A stretch of 64,000 nt of DNA from JAICKM01 sp050998805 (GCA_050998805.1 JBPCPV010000027.1:1-64000), one strand, 5' to 3'; positions 51,149 through 60,567 are shown, counted from the stretch's first letter. The notes: a model not told the origin generated them from the sequence alone. A program made the numbers and translations.

Positions 51149-51994
51149 ATGACAGCCTCGGAGCACGCTGAAATCCAGCACGGGCATTACATTCATGCTA
51201 ATGGCCTGGACATCTACTACGAAGAGCATGGTCAAGGCAAGCCCCTGCTTTTGATCCATGGTGGTATCCTCACCGGCGAATCGTGGCAACCGTATCTCGC
51301 GGCCTTTGCTGAACACTACCGCGTGATTACGCCTGACAGCCGGGGTCATGGCCGGACCGCCAATCCAACGGGCATGATGAGCTTCCGGTTGTTGGCTGAT
51401 GATGTGGCGGCGCTCGTGCCGGCGCTTGATCTCCGGAAGCCACTGATCTGCGGCTACAGCGATGGTGGACAGGTTGCGCTGGAGATCGGTATGCGCTATC
51501 CCGACCTGCCCCAGGCCCTGGTCGTCGGTGGAGCTTACATCGAGCTTACCGAGGCGTCTCGCACATGGGTGCGGTCCATACTCGGTGATGAACAGTCGCC
51601 GGCTGTTGATACCGAGCAGTTCGAGCGCGACAACCCAGGCTTCGCGGCGATGCTCCAACGGAGCCATGGATCGGGCAATTGGAAGACGTTGTTGAAACAA
51701 ATCAAACCGATGTGGAACGCGCAGTTGAACTACACCCAGGATGATTTTGCCGGGGTCGCGGCACCGACCCTGGTACTGCTTGGCGACCGCGACGGCTTTG
51801 TCCCAGTCGAAGAAGCGGTCGAGATGTACGGCCTGCTACCCAATGCCGAACTTGCAGTGCTTCCCGGCTCGGAACACACCGACTTCATATTCTCGCCCGC
51901 GAAAGTTGCAATCCTCCAAGCCATCATATTGGACTTTCTGCTGCGGCACAGCGATTCGGGCGACGGGACCAAGCCATCCGAGCTTACGTCCTAG
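51149..51994 (+). CDS. Alpha/beta hydrolase
   Basis: This 281-residue protein is a cytoplasmic alpha/beta hydrolase: PLLLIHGGILTG (oxyanion loop), VITPDSRGHGRT, nucleophile elbow CGYSDGG (Ser 104), LVLLGDRDGFVP (acid Asp region) and GSEHTDF (catalytic His). It resembles proline iminopeptidase/haloperoxidase-type hydrolases, but the substrate is unknown. The start has AGGAGG and lies 38 nt after the FecR-domain gene, so it is probably cotranscribed. Confidence 0.87.
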   Translation: MTASEHAEIQHGHYIHANGLDIYYEEHGQGKPLLLIHGGILTGESWQPYLAAFAEHYRVITPDSRGHGRTANPTGMMSFRLLADDVAALVPALDLRKPLICGYSDGGQVALEIGMRYPDLPQALVVGGAYIELTEASRTWVRSILGDEQSPAVDTEQFERDNPGFAAMLQRSHGSGNWKTLLKQIKPMWNAQLNYTQDDFAGVAAPTLVLLGDRDGFVPVEEAVEMYGLLPNAELAVLPGSEHTDFIFSPAKVAILQAIILDFLLRHSDSGDGTKPSELTS

Positions 51995-52017
51995 TGCTCA
52001 CACGACTACAGATTGTG

Positions 52018-52023
52018 TATAAT
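52018..52023 (+). promoter_or_regulatory. -10 box of a leaderless promoter for the penicillin-binding protein gene
   Basis: TATAAT at 52018-52023 places the transcription start at 52030, the A of the ATG. There is no ribosome binding site. Confidence 0.7.
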
Positions 52024-52029
52024 TAAGCT

Positions 52030-55000
52030 ATGACAGACGACCTGGCTGCGCCACGGCAGAGGGCGCGTGTGGCGCGGGCGGCACAAAGCACCGGGCGGGT
52101 CCGCCGCCGGAGTGCGGGCTACCGGGCATACCCCACAGAGCCGGGGGCGCGGCCGCTGTTCGTTGTGCGGCGGCGGACGCGGCTGAGACGCGCGCCTATC
52201 GTGAACAGGGGGGCAAATCTACGCAGGGTGTTGGCGGGGTTCGTGGGGAGCGCGCTACTGCTGTTTCTGTTGGTGCTCGGCGGCTTGGGAATGAGCGGAT
52301 GGTGGGCGTGGAACTACTACACGACCGGGTTGCCGACGCTTGACAGTCTGCAAGTCAACAACGCCGACCAGTTCCAGAGCAGCAAAATCTACGACCGCAA
52401 GGGGCGGCTGCTCTACGAGATCAGCGACCCACACCTCGGCAAGCGGACGTATCTGAGCATCGACCAGCTGCCTCCGGACCTGATCAACGCGACGATCGCG
52501 GCCGAAGACCCGACGTTTCGGGAGAACAGCGGCATAGATTGGCGCGGCCTGGTGCGGGCTGCCTATATCAACATCAGCGGCAAGGGGACGAGCGGCGCAA
52601 GCACGATCACCATGCAGCTTGTGCGGCGCGTCATGCTGCCGGAGCACGACGCGCCGACCATCAGCCGCAAGATCCGCGAGGCGATACTGGCGAACCAGTT
52701 GGGCCAAGTCTACAGCAAGGACCGTATCCTCGAGACCTACCTGAACGACATCTACTACGGCTCGTTGGCCTACGGCGCGCCCGCCGCAGCCGAGGTCTAT
52801 TACGGGGTGGCCGCGAAGGATCTCGACCTGGCGCAATCCGCAATGCTCGCGGGGCTTCCCCAGGCCCCCTCCGACTACGACCCGCATGTGAATTACGCTT
52901 CTGCCAAGCTCCGCCAGGGATATGTCTTGCGCCAGATGGTGAGGTACGGCTTCGTCACGCAGGGCGAGGCCGACAAAGCCGCTGCGGAGGATGTACACCC
53001 CGCCCTGCCCACCAGCGCGTCCGGCACGCCCCTAGCACCGCACTTTGTGGATTATGTGCGCGCCATCCTCGACGACCGATACGGCACCGCGATGGTCAAC
53101 CGGGGCGGCCTCAAAGTGATCACGACACTCGACCTCGATTACCAGGATCTCGCGCAGCGCGTCGCGTCGGAGCAGGTCGCCGCGCTGAAGGCCGACAACG
53201 CGACGAACGCCGCGCTGACGGCGATCAACCCGCGCACTGGGGAGATACTCGCCATGCTCGGCAGCGTGGATTACACCAACCCGAACTTCGGGCAGGTGAA
53301 CGTGGCGGTCTCGCCTCGCCAGCCTGGGTCGTCGTTCAAGCCGTTCACCTACGTGACCGCCTTCAAGGAGGGCTACACTCCGGCCTCGATGCTGGCCGAC
53401 ATCCCGACGAAGTTCGACGCGGGGCCGAACCAGCCGCCCTACGAGCCTAAAGACTACGACCTGAAATATCGGGGGCCTGTGCTTGTCCGGCAGGCGCTCG
53501 CCAACTCGCTGAACATACCCGCGGTCTCGATGCTGCAAAAGGCAGGCGTCCCGAAGGTGCTTGCCACCGCACACGACATGGGGATCACGACGTTGCAAGG
53601 CGACCCAAGCCAGTACGGCCTTGCCCTCACGCTCGGCGGCGGCGAAGTCACGCTCCTCGACATGACGAGCGCCTACGGCACGTTCGCGGATCGGGGAGTG
53701 CACATGCCGCCGCAGGCGATCCTCGAGGTTCGCGACGGAAGGAACAACCTGCTGTTCAAGTACGACCCCGACAAGGCACAGGCCAACCGGGCGATCACCC
53801 CGCAGCAAGCCTACCTGATCACCAACATCCTCTCGGACAACGCAGCGCGCACGCCGATATTCGGCGCGAACAGCGCGCTCAAACTCAGTCGGCAGGCAGC
53901 CGCCAAGACCGGCACGACCGAGGACTACCGGGATAGCTGGACGCTCGGCTACACGCCGAACCTGGTGGTGGGCGTCTGGGTCGGCAACGACGACGACCGG
54001 CCTATGTCGAAGGTGGCAGGCTCGCGGGGGGCGGGGCCGATCTGGCACAACTTCATGGAAGGCGTCTTCGCCGGACCGAACCTCGAGGCGGACCTCAAGC
54101 TGCCCAGCGAGGCCGCACCTCCGACCACTTTCGAGGAGCCGCCGGGTATGGTTCGCGCCCAGGTCTGCGCGACATCCGGACTCAAGCCGAACGAGGCGGA
54201 CACGGACATCATCACCGAATTGTTCATCGCGGGCACCGAGCCTCAGCAGGTGTGCAACCTCCACAAGCTGTTCAACGTCTGCATCGTACACAAGACGCCG
54301 GAGTTGGCGAACGCCGATTGTCCGCCCCAGTCGGTGATACAGCGCCCATACTTGGTGCTGCCCGCGGAGTTCGATGCCTGGGCCGCCACGCAGCCGAAGC
54401 TGCTCGTGCCTCCGAGAGCTGTCTGCTGCTTCCCGACGCCGACGCCCGCAGTGACGCCGACCCCCGAGATCACCGACACGCCGATCCCAGGCCTTGCGCC
54501 GCCGATCGACATCCCGTATCCGACACCCCGACCGCCGGACCCGGAGAACAATGCGTTCCCAGGCGCGGTGGCCGTCATCACCGCGCCGCGCCCCGGCCCT
54601 GCGGTCAACGGCGCTGTGGTGATCGTCGGGAGCGCGGCGGCTGACGACTTCGATCACTACATGCTTGATTACAGCCCGGATGTCGGCATCCACGTCTGGA
54701 GTCCGGTCGGCAACCCGGTGACCGCACCCGCGCACAACGAGATTCTCGGCGGGCTGAACACCGACCCGATAGCCGAAGGCAGCTACATACTCCGGCTGAC
54801 AGTGGTGGGCACGGCAGGCGAGACGCGCCAGTATACGGTCCCCATCCGCGTGGAGCGCAGCAAGCCGACTGTCAGCCTGCTCACCCCGCTCGATGGCAGC
54901 CCCTACTATGCGGGCGAGACCGTCACGATGAATGCCGACGCGAGCGGGCCGCTCGGCGTGGCCGGAGTCGAGTTCTATGTGGACGATCTGCGGCTGGCCG

Positions 55001-55419
55001 TAGTCTATAACCCGCCGTACCAGGCGACCTGGACCGCGACGGCCGGAGAGCACACGCTCGCCGTCGTCGCCTACAGCGCCGCAGGGCAACACACATCGAG
55101 CGCCCCGGTCTCCATCACAGTCGCCGATTACCCGACGGCGCTGCCGACGCCGCCCCCGTCCTTCGCCATCGTCAGCCCCCAGAACCAGTCCCAGTTCTCC
55201 GGCCCCAGCCTGGCAGTGGTTGTGGCAGCCGGACCCGACGCGGCTGTTGCCCGCGTGGACTTCTATGTTGACGGGTGGAACGTCGCGTCGGTCCAGGGGC
55301 ACGACAGCTTCCAGATGAACTGGCAGACTATCCCCGGCAAGCACACGATCATGGCGATCGGCTACGATGCCGCCGGCGGGGAGGTTGCACGCAGCCGGAT
55401 CACCGTCAGCAGTCATTAG
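52030..55419 (+). CDS. Class A (bifunctional) penicillin-binding protein with C-terminal Ig-like domains
   Basis: This 1129-residue PBP1A-type enzyme has a basic N-terminal tail, a membrane helix near residues 68-90, a GT51 glycosyltransferase domain with catalytic Glu in AAEDPTF (E159) and the GASTITMQLVRR motif, and a transpeptidase domain with S434-S-F-K, S493-L-N and K626-T-G. It polymerises and crosslinks peptidoglycan outside the membrane. Past a Pro/Thr-rich linker (about residue 800-840) come three repeated Ig-like domains (PTVSLLTPLDGSPYYAGETVTMNADAS, VEFYVDDLRLAV; then again NQSQFSGPSLAVVV, VDFYVDGWNVAS), which could bind wall polymer. A complete murein synthase argues for a peptidoglycan cell wall, although many Chloroflexota have thin or variant walls. 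Confidence 0.92.
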   Translation: MTDDLAAPRQRARVARAAQSTGRVRRRSAGYRAYPTEPGARPLFVVRRRTRLRRAPIVNRGANLRRVLAGFVGSALLLFLLVLGGLGMSGWWAWNYYTTGLPTLDSLQVNNADQFQSSKIYDRKGRLLYEISDPHLGKRTYLSIDQLPPDLINATIAAEDPTFRENSGIDWRGLVRAAYINISGKGTSGASTITMQLVRRVMLPEHDAPTISRKIREAILANQLGQVYSKDRILETYLNDIYYGSLAYGAPAAAEVYYGVAAKDLDLAQSAMLAGLPQAPSDYDPHVNYASAKLRQGYVLRQMVRYGFVTQGEADKAAAEDVHPALPTSASGTPLAPHFVDYVRAILDDRYGTAMVNRGGLKVITTLDLDYQDLAQRVASEQVAALKADNATNAALTAINPRTGEILAMLGSVDYTNPNFGQVNVAVSPRQPGSSFKPFTYVTAFKEGYTPASMLADIPTKFDAGPNQPPYEPKDYDLKYRGPVLVRQALANSLNIPAVSMLQKAGVPKVLATAHDMGITTLQGDPSQYGLALTLGGGEVTLLDMTSAYGTFADRGVHMPPQAILEVRDGRNNLLFKYDPDKAQANRAITPQQAYLITNILSDNAARTPIFGANSALKLSRQAAAKTGTTEDYRDSWTLGYTPNLVVGVWVGNDDDRPMSKVAGSRGAGPIWHNFMEGVFAGPNLEADLKLPSEAAPPTTFEEPPGMVRAQVCATSGLKPNEADTDIITELFIAGTEPQQVCNLHKLFNVCIVHKTPELANADCPPQSVIQRPYLVLPAEFDAWAATQPKLLVPPRAVCCFPTPTPAVTPTPEITDTPIPGLAPPIDIPYPTPRPPDPENNAFPGAVAVITAPRPGPAVNGAVVIVGSAAADDFDHYMLDYSPDVGIHVWSPVGNPVTAPAHNEILGGLNTDPIAEGSYILRLTVVGTAGETRQYTVPIRVERSKPTVSLLTPLDGSPYYAGETVTMNADASGPLGVAGVEFYVDDLRLAVVYNPPYQATWTATAGEHTLAVVAYSAAGQHTSSAPVSITVADYPTALPTPPPSFAIVSPQNQSQFSGPSLAVVVAAGPDAAVARVDFYVDGWNVASVQGHDSFQMNWQTIPGKHTIMAIGYDAAGGEVARSRITVSSH

Positions 55420-55429
55420 GAGGAATCGG

Positions 55430-57304
55430 ATGCCCGACACCCAACCCAAACCACGATCCCACAAGTTCCGCGCCGAGATCAGTCAACTCCTGAGCATCCT
55501 CGCGCACTCACTCTACACGGAGCGCGAGATCTTCCTGCGGGAGCTGATCTCGAACTCGTCGGATGCGCTCAACCGCCTGCGGTTCGAGCAGTTGACCAAC
55601 CAAGACGTGCTCGATCCGGAGGCTGAGTTGGCGATCCGCGTGGAGGTGGACAAAGATGCGCGTATCTTGCGTGTCGGCGACACCGGCATCGGCATGACGA
55701 GCGCCGAGCTGATCGAGAACCTCGGCACGATCGCACAGTCGGGGGCGATGCGGTTTCTGGACCGGCTGAAAGACGATCGGGAGAAGGGTGCCGAGATCAT
55801 CGGGCGGTTCGGCGTGGGCTTCTACTCGGTCTTCATGGTGGCCGACGAGGTGAGGGTGACCTCCCGCTCGTACCGGCCCGACGCGAAGGCTGTGGAGTGG
55901 GTGTCGCGCGGGGAGAACACCTACACGGTCGGCCCTTCGGACAAGGCGACGCGGGGCACGACGGTCGAACTCAAGCTGCGGGAGGACGCGGCGGAGTTCC
56001 TCGACACCTGGCGGCTCGACTCGATCATCCGCAAGCACTCGGACTTCATCGCCTTCCCGATATATGTGGGCGACGGCGATGCGCCGGTGAATCGGCAGGT
56101 CGCGCCCTGGCGTCGCCGCCCAAACGAGGTCAGCGAGGAGCAGTACACCGAGTTCTACAAACAACTGACCTTCGACATGCAGCCGCCGCTCACCCATATC
56201 CACTTCGTGGCCGATGCGCCTGTCGAGGTGCGGGCGCTGCTCTATATCCCCGCGCACCAGGAGCAGGGGATGCTGCGCTTGCGGACCGAGGATGGGCTAC
56301 AGCTCTACTCTCACAGCGTGCTGATCCAGGAGTATTGCACCGACCTGCTGCCGAAGCATTTCCGCTTCGTCGAGGGCGTGGTGGATTCGGAGGATCTGCC
56401 GCTGAACATCTCGCGGGAGACGGTGCAGATGCAGAGCAACCGGGTGATGGAGCGGCTGCGGGGGATTCTGACGAAGCGGGTGCAGACCGAGTTGGAGAAG
56501 ATGGCGGAAGAGCCGGAGAAGTATAGAGCCTTCTGGAACTCGCTCGGCGTCTTCGTCAAGGAGGGAGTGGCGACCGACCCGGGCGCGCGGGTGCCGCTTG
56601 CGCGACTGCTCCGCTACCAATCGTCGCGCACAGAGGGCGACGAGCTGACATCCCTTCAGGCTTACGTGGAGCGTATGAAGCCGGAGCAGGAGGCGATCTA
56701 CTATGTGCTTGCCGACAACCGCCGCTCCGCCGAGGCCAGCCCACATCTCGACCAGTTCAAGGCGCACGACCTCGAAGTGCTGTACTGGATCGAGCCGGTG
56801 GACAGCTTTGTGGCCGTCAGCCTACAGGAGTTCGACGGCAAGAAGCTGCGAAACGTCGGCGACCCCGACATCTCCCTACCGCCGCTCGCCGAGGGCGCGG
56901 AGACCCCGGAGCCGGTGCCTGCGGAGGAGTTTGCGCCGTTGCTGCTGCGCTTCCGCGAGGTACTCGGTGAGCGGGTGCTGGAGGTGCGGGAGGCGAAGAC
57001 GCTCACGGCAAGCCCCTGCCGCCTCGTCTCCCCGGCCAGCTCTCAGGATCGCGACATGGAGCGTGTGCGCCGCTACATGGACCAGCAGTGGGCAGCGCCG
57101 AAGAAGATCCTCGAGCTGAACCGGAACAGCCCGCTGATCGCGCAGCTCGCGGCCCGCGTGAGCGCAGAGCCCGCCGACCCGATGACCGACCTGATCATCG
57201 AGCAGCTTTACGACAGCGCGCTCCTCCAGGAGGGCCTGCACCCAAACCCCGCAGACATGGTGGGGCGCATACAGCAGCTCATGGAAGCCGCGGCGAAGTT
57301 TTGA
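55430..57304 (+). CDS. htpG: Molecular chaperone HtpG (Hsp90)
   Basis: This 624-residue protein has the full-length bacterial Hsp90 pattern: the N-terminal GHKL ATPase (HSLYTEREIFLRELISNSSDALNRLRF; DTGIGMTSAELIENLGTIAQSG; GRFGVGFYSVFMVADEV), the middle domain (PLNISRETVQMQSNRVMERLRGIL) and the C-terminal dimerisation domain. It uses ATP to remodel client proteins. The ATG at 55430 follows TAGGAGGA; the longer frame overlaps the PBP gene. The stop codon lies in the first unit of a heptamer repeat that forms one arm of an inverted repeat (57299-57328). Confidence 0.96.
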   Translation: MPDTQPKPRSHKFRAEISQLLSILAHSLYTEREIFLRELISNSSDALNRLRFEQLTNQDVLDPEAELAIRVEVDKDARILRVGDTGIGMTSAELIENLGTIAQSGAMRFLDRLKDDREKGAEIIGRFGVGFYSVFMVADEVRVTSRSYRPDAKAVEWVSRGENTYTVGPSDKATRGTTVELKLREDAAEFLDTWRLDSIIRKHSDFIAFPIYVGDGDAPVNRQVAPWRRRPNEVSEEQYTEFYKQLTFDMQPPLTHIHFVADAPVEVRALLYIPAHQEQGMLRLRTEDGLQLYSHSVLIQEYCTDLLPKHFRFVEGVVDSEDLPLNISRETVQMQSNRVMERLRGILTKRVQTELEKMAEEPEKYRAFWNSLGVFVKEGVATDPGARVPLARLLRYQSSRTEGDELTSLQAYVERMKPEQEAIYYVLADNRRSAEASPHLDQFKAHDLEVLYWIEPVDSFVAVSLQEFDGKKLRNVGDPDISLPPLAEGAETPEPVPAEEFAPLLLRFREVLGERVLEVREAKTLTASPCRLVSPASSQDRDMERVRRYMDQQWAAPKKILELNRNSPLIAQLAARVSAEPADPMTDLIIEQLYDSALLQEGLHPNPADMVGRIQQLMEAAAKF

Positions 57305-57420
57305 GTTTTGAGTTTTGAGTTCTGAATTGAGTACGGCGGTTCGTAGTGAGCACTTTAGTGCTTCGTCGCCGGGTCCGGCAGACTACTTCTAATTCATAAC
57401 TCAAAACTCAAAACTCAAAA
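57299..57420. repeat. 30-bp inverted repeat built from TTTGAGT heptamers, between convergent genes
   Basis: The left arm (57299-57328) and right arm (57391-57420) match at 29 of 30 positions in inverted orientation around a 62-nt loop. Each arm holds three TTTTGAG-type heptamers. Both flanking genes end in or next to an arm, so it may act as a bidirectional terminator. Confidence 0.85.
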
Positions 57421-58464
57421 TTACGCACGCCGGGTGCGGCGAGGCTCGGTGCCTGTCGGGGCGAGCGCGGGTTCTGGAGCAGGGGCGGTCTGTGCGGCTT
57501 GCTTGTCGATCCGCGCGGAGAGCCGCCGGTAGAGGTCGCCAACTTCGTCGGCGGTGAGGCGGGTGAGGTCGCTCTTGCCGTTGCAGTAGTGGCGCGCCGC
57601 CACGGTTAGGTCGGCGTCGGTCAGGCCGTGTTCCAGCGCGAGCGCGCGGAGGTCGTCGAGGGTGGGACCGGCGGGGCGGAGCAGCGCGGGGGCCGCCTGC
57701 TCTTCGAGCAACTCAGAGACTTCGGGCACGGCGGGGCCTTCGTGGACCACGTTCGCGCCTATCTGCGCCAGGAAGTCAGCGAAGGTCGGGTTGACCAGCT
57801 CCATCCCGATCGGGAAGGCGGGGCTGTTCGTCTTGATCACACGGAAGACACGCTCCGTCTGGAAGTCGGCGACCCGCACGCTCGCCTCGACCATCACATC
57901 CACGAAGTATTCGAGGCCGCCGCTCGTCATCGGGAGCACGCGGCCCATCTCGTTCTCCTCGCGCTCCTCCTTGCCCTTCGCCGCGATCTGGTCGGTCACG
58001 ACGACGCACGCGCCGCTGTCAATGCAGAGCCGCCGGAGCACTTCCTGGAAGATCATCTGGTCTGCGGCGAGTTCGTCGGCGGTCGGCTGGGCGATGGGAT
58101 CGCCGGTGCGCTCTCGCACGGCTTGCACCGTCTCGCGGTGCTTGCGCCCAAAGTACATCGCCCAGGAGTCGAGGACATAGCAGCCGTAGTTCTGGGCCTT
58201 CCCCTCGCCAGCCAGCGCCCACTCGATGAACTCCGGCAGCTCATCGGGATGCTCGATCTCGATGGCGTCGAAGCGGCTGCCGTCGCTGCCCGGCAGCAAG
58301 CGCGCCTTGCGCTCCACATCGAAGTAACAGAGCCTGCCCAGCCCAGCCTCGGCCATGCTCGACGCGAAGACGGACTTGCCCGAACCTGCGCCGCCGCGCA
58401 CCGCGATCACCAGACGTTGGCGGCGGGGCCGCCGGCTCAGAGGATTGACCCGCTTGTTGTTCAT
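57421..58464 (-). CDS. RecA-like P-loop ATPase, phage-type (AAA_24/Sak4-like)
   Basis: This 347-residue protein has Walker A GGAGSGKS (24-31), a Walker B-type YGCYVLDSW (residues about 93-101), and the VVVTDQIAAKGKEERE region of RecA-like phage ATPases. The C-terminal 80 residues, after a linker, include LDDLRALALEHGLTDADL and a basic tail (RRTRRA). It resembles Sak4/AAA_24 proteins, which in phages act with single-strand annealing or recombination functions. It lies alone, bracketed by repeat elements, with no other phage genes. Start at 58464 with AGGGGAAG. Its promoter has an extended -10 (58574-58582), and the leader is a heptamer array. Confidence 0.75.
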   Translation of the reverse strand: MNNKRVNPLSRRPRRQRLVIAVRGGAGSGKSVFASSMAEAGLGRLCYFDVERKARLLPGSDGSRFDAIEIEHPDELPEFIEWALAGEGKAQNYGCYVLDSWAMYFGRKHRETVQAVRERTGDPIAQPTADELAADQMIFQEVLRRLCIDSGACVVVTDQIAAKGKEEREENEMGRVLPMTSGGLEYFVDVMVEASVRVADFQTERVFRVIKTNSPAFPIGMELVNPTFADFLAQIGANVVHEGPAVPEVSELLEEQAAPALLRPAGPTLDDLRALALEHGLTDADLTVAARHYCNGKSDLTRLTADEVGDLYRRLSARIDKQAAQTAPAPEPALAPTGTEPRRTRRA

Positions 58465-58493
58465 CGCACTTCCCCTTTCTCTACACGCTCAAC

Positions 58494-58552
58494 GATCAGC
58501 TATCAGCCGCCAGCTTTCAGCCGTCAGCTTTCAGCCGTCAGCTGTTAGCTGC
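58494..58552. repeat. Perfect 7-bp-phased CAGC repeat array in the ATPase gene leader
   Basis: CAGC (last one TAGC) cores occur at 58497, 58504, 58511, 58518, 58525, 58532, 58539 and 58546: eight units, every one exactly 7 bp apart. It lies between the promoter and the ribosome binding site. Confidence 0.9.
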
Positions 58553-58573
58553 GGACTGGACGCTGACGGGGTT

Positions 58574-58582
58574 ATTATACCA
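58574..58582 (-). promoter_or_regulatory. Extended -10 promoter of the ATPase gene
   Basis: Minus-strand TGGTATAAT (TATAAT at 58574-58579) with no clear -35. Start near 58567, so the leader of about 100 nt contains the whole repeat array. Confidence 0.6.
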
Positions 58583-58599
58583 CATTCCGCACGGATGTT

Positions 58600-59808
58600 C
58601 TAGGTGCAGGCGACCATGCTACGCACTACGTCCCGGCAGATCATCATCAGGGGTTGGGTGCCGCGCCGGGTGAAGATGACGGTTCGGCGCTCGGGGCCGC
58701 GGAGCTTGAGGCGTGGCCTTAACGCCTCCGGCTCGAGCGCGATGCCACGCTTCTTCAGTTCGACCGTGCCCACGGCGAGCGCGGCCAGCCTGCGGTTCAG
58801 CGCCTTGAGGTTGAAGGGGTGGACTTCCTCCACGAGGAAGCCGCGCGCGAAGGGGGTGTCCAGGGACGACGGGCCGGTGAGATACGCGATATGCGGGTCG
58901 ATCTGGGAGAGGCCGAGCGTGTGGGCGAGATGGCGCACCAGACCGGCGCGTACCACTGCGCCGTCCGGCTCGTATAGATATGCCTGGGGCGGCGTCACCG
59001 GGCAGGCATCGGGGGCGCCGGCGTTGGTCAGTGTGCGGGCGGCGGGGAGGAGCGTCGCGCGGCGTCGGACGCCGGGCGTCGCAAGGCCGCGCGTCCATAG
59101 TACGGCTTCTTTCACGTCACCGCCGAGGGAGACGATCTCGACCTCGCCTATTTGGCCGCCTGCGAGAAGTTGCGCGTAGTCGATCCCTGGCGCGGCCTTC
59201 ACCGCCAGGTCGGTCGTGGCGAAGGCCGCGAGCACAGCGGACAACGGCGGCTCGTAGTCCTCCGGGCGAAATATCCGCCGTCCCTCCGCGCCGCGGCGAC
59301 CGGGGTCGCAGAAGGCCGCATCGAACTCGCCGGCCGGGGTCGGGAGCGCGAGCAGATCGGCGCAGACAAAGAGCGCGGCCCTGTCGTAAACGCCGAGGTT
59401 ATGGCGTGCGAGCCGCAGCCGGTGCAGGTCGTGGTCAAAGGCCGCCAGCTGGGCCGCCGTGTGCGCGAGGGCAAGAGCGTCTCCGCCGATGCCGCAGGTC
59501 AGGTCGGCGGCGCGCCGCCCAGCGAAGCGCGCCGCGCTGTGGGCGGCTACAGATTCCCCGCTGGCCTGTTGCAGGCCCTCCGCCGTGAACAGCATCTGCC
59601 CCGCCTGCGCGAACTTCGTCGCTCCGCGCACCCGCAGAGTCGCCTGCTCGAGCACGGCACCCGCGAGCGGCGCGGGCAGATCGCGGCGGAGTGCGCTGAG
59701 GCTAGCGAGCCGGTGCCGCTCGTCCAGAGGCAGGCCCGCGGCGACCGCCAGCCAATGCACTCCCTCACCAGACAGCAGGAAGCTGAGCGCGAACTCAGGC
59801 GTGGTCAT
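58600..59808 (-). CDS. Class I SAM-dependent methyltransferase with THUMP-like domain
   Basis: With the ATG at 59808 (GGGTGAT upstream) the product has 402 residues. It has a Rossmann methyltransferase core with motif I in RRAADLTCGIGGDALALA, the acidic loop AAFDHDLHRLRLARHNL, motif IV-like DAAFCDPGRRGAEGRRIF, and a C-terminal region (LVEEVHPFNLKALNRRLAALAVGTVELKKRGIALEPEALRPRLKLRG) typical of the THUMP-like family of probable rRNA or tRNA methyltransferases. The target nucleotide cannot be inferred. It overlaps no neighbour but follows the acyltransferase gene closely and is probably cotranscribed. Confidence 0.82.
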   Translation of the reverse strand: MTTPEFALSFLLSGEGVHWLAVAAGLPLDERHRLASLSALRRDLPAPLAGAVLEQATLRVRGATKFAQAGQMLFTAEGLQQASGESVAAHSAARFAGRRAADLTCGIGGDALALAHTAAQLAAFDHDLHRLRLARHNLGVYDRAALFVCADLLALPTPAGEFDAAFCDPGRRGAEGRRIFRPEDYEPPLSAVLAAFATTDLAVKAAPGIDYAQLLAGGQIGEVEIVSLGGDVKEAVLWTRGLATPGVRRRATLLPAARTLTNAGAPDACPVTPPQAYLYEPDGAVVRAGLVRHLAHTLGLSQIDPHIAYLTGPSSLDTPFARGFLVEEVHPFNLKALNRRLAALAVGTVELKKRGIALEPEALRPRLKLRGPERRTVIFTRRGTQPLMMICRDVVRSMVACT

Positions 59809-59817
59809 ATCACCCAT

Positions 59818-60534
59818 CTACGCGAACAGGTTTGTCAGCCAACGGCGGAGCGGCTTATAGCGTGGGCGCTCATAGTCGCCGGGCAGCAGCGCCCTCATCT
59901 CCGCCGAGAGTTTCGTCGTCTGCTCCCGCGCGCGCTCCCTGCGGTCGCCCATGAACTCCGCAGGATAGACGGCAGGGCCGATACGCATCGTCAAGGTGCG
60001 ACGCAGCCAGAGCTGCTTAGTGCCAGTCAGCCCGACGGGCACCAGAGGCACCCCGGCGGCTTGGCTGAGGTACGCGGCGCCATCTTGTAGCGGCAACAGC
60101 CTTCCCTCCGCAGTGCCCTCGACGGTGCCCTCGGGGAACGCCACGAGAGACCCGCTGCGGCGCAACACCTCCAGCGAGACGCGCACCGCCTGCGCCGGGC
60201 GACCGTAGTCCACGGGGATCAGGATCTTCAGCGTATTGATTATCCAGGTGCGAAACCAGGTCAGATCCCGGACGTTTTCGTTGCCCAAGAGATAGATGCG
60301 CGGCTCGATGGGGAAAAACAGCAGCAGCAGAAACGTATCCGCCCAGCCGAGGTGATTCGAGCAGATGATGATCGGCCCGGGCGGCACTCCGGCAAGGCCA
60401 CGCACCCGCACACGAAAGAAGACTTGGAAAACACCACGCAGCAGCGCACGGAAGGCGCGGAGCTGCCGCCCTGCCGGCCCGAGGTCTCCTCGCGGCAGGC
60501 GGATCTCACGCGCAACATCCTTCGTCGGCCCCAT
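59818..60534 (-). CDS. 1-acyl-sn-glycerol-3-phosphate acyltransferase (PlsC-like)
   Basis: This 238-residue protein has the acyltransferase motifs NHLGWAD (NHx4D, His 61 and Asp 66), the middle block including YLLGNENV and FPEGTVEG (the GxxG/FPEG motif), and a hydrophobic N-terminal segment that would tether it to the membrane. It would acylate lysophosphatidate in phospholipid synthesis. The ATG at 60534 follows AGGTGG, and a good promoter lies at 60568-60596. Confidence 0.88.
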   Translation of the reverse strand: MGPTKDVAREIRLPRGDLGPAGRQLRAFRALLRGVFQVFFRVRVRGLAGVPPGPIIICSNHLGWADTFLLLLFFPIEPRIYLLGNENVRDLTWFRTWIINTLKILIPVDYGRPAQAVRVSLEVLRRSGSLVAFPEGTVEGTAEGRLLPLQDGAAYLSQAAGVPLVPVGLTGTKQLWLRRTLTMRIGPAVYPAEFMGDRRERAREQTTKLSAEMRALLPGDYERPRYKPLRRWLTNLFA

Positions 60535-60567
60535 ACCAGCCCACCTACCTCAATCCAAAGTAGCCCC

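Noticed and set aside
53032..55464. 810-codon open frame on the minus strand
   Set aside because: It is antisense to the penicillin-binding protein gene, His/Arg/Gly rich and without motifs.
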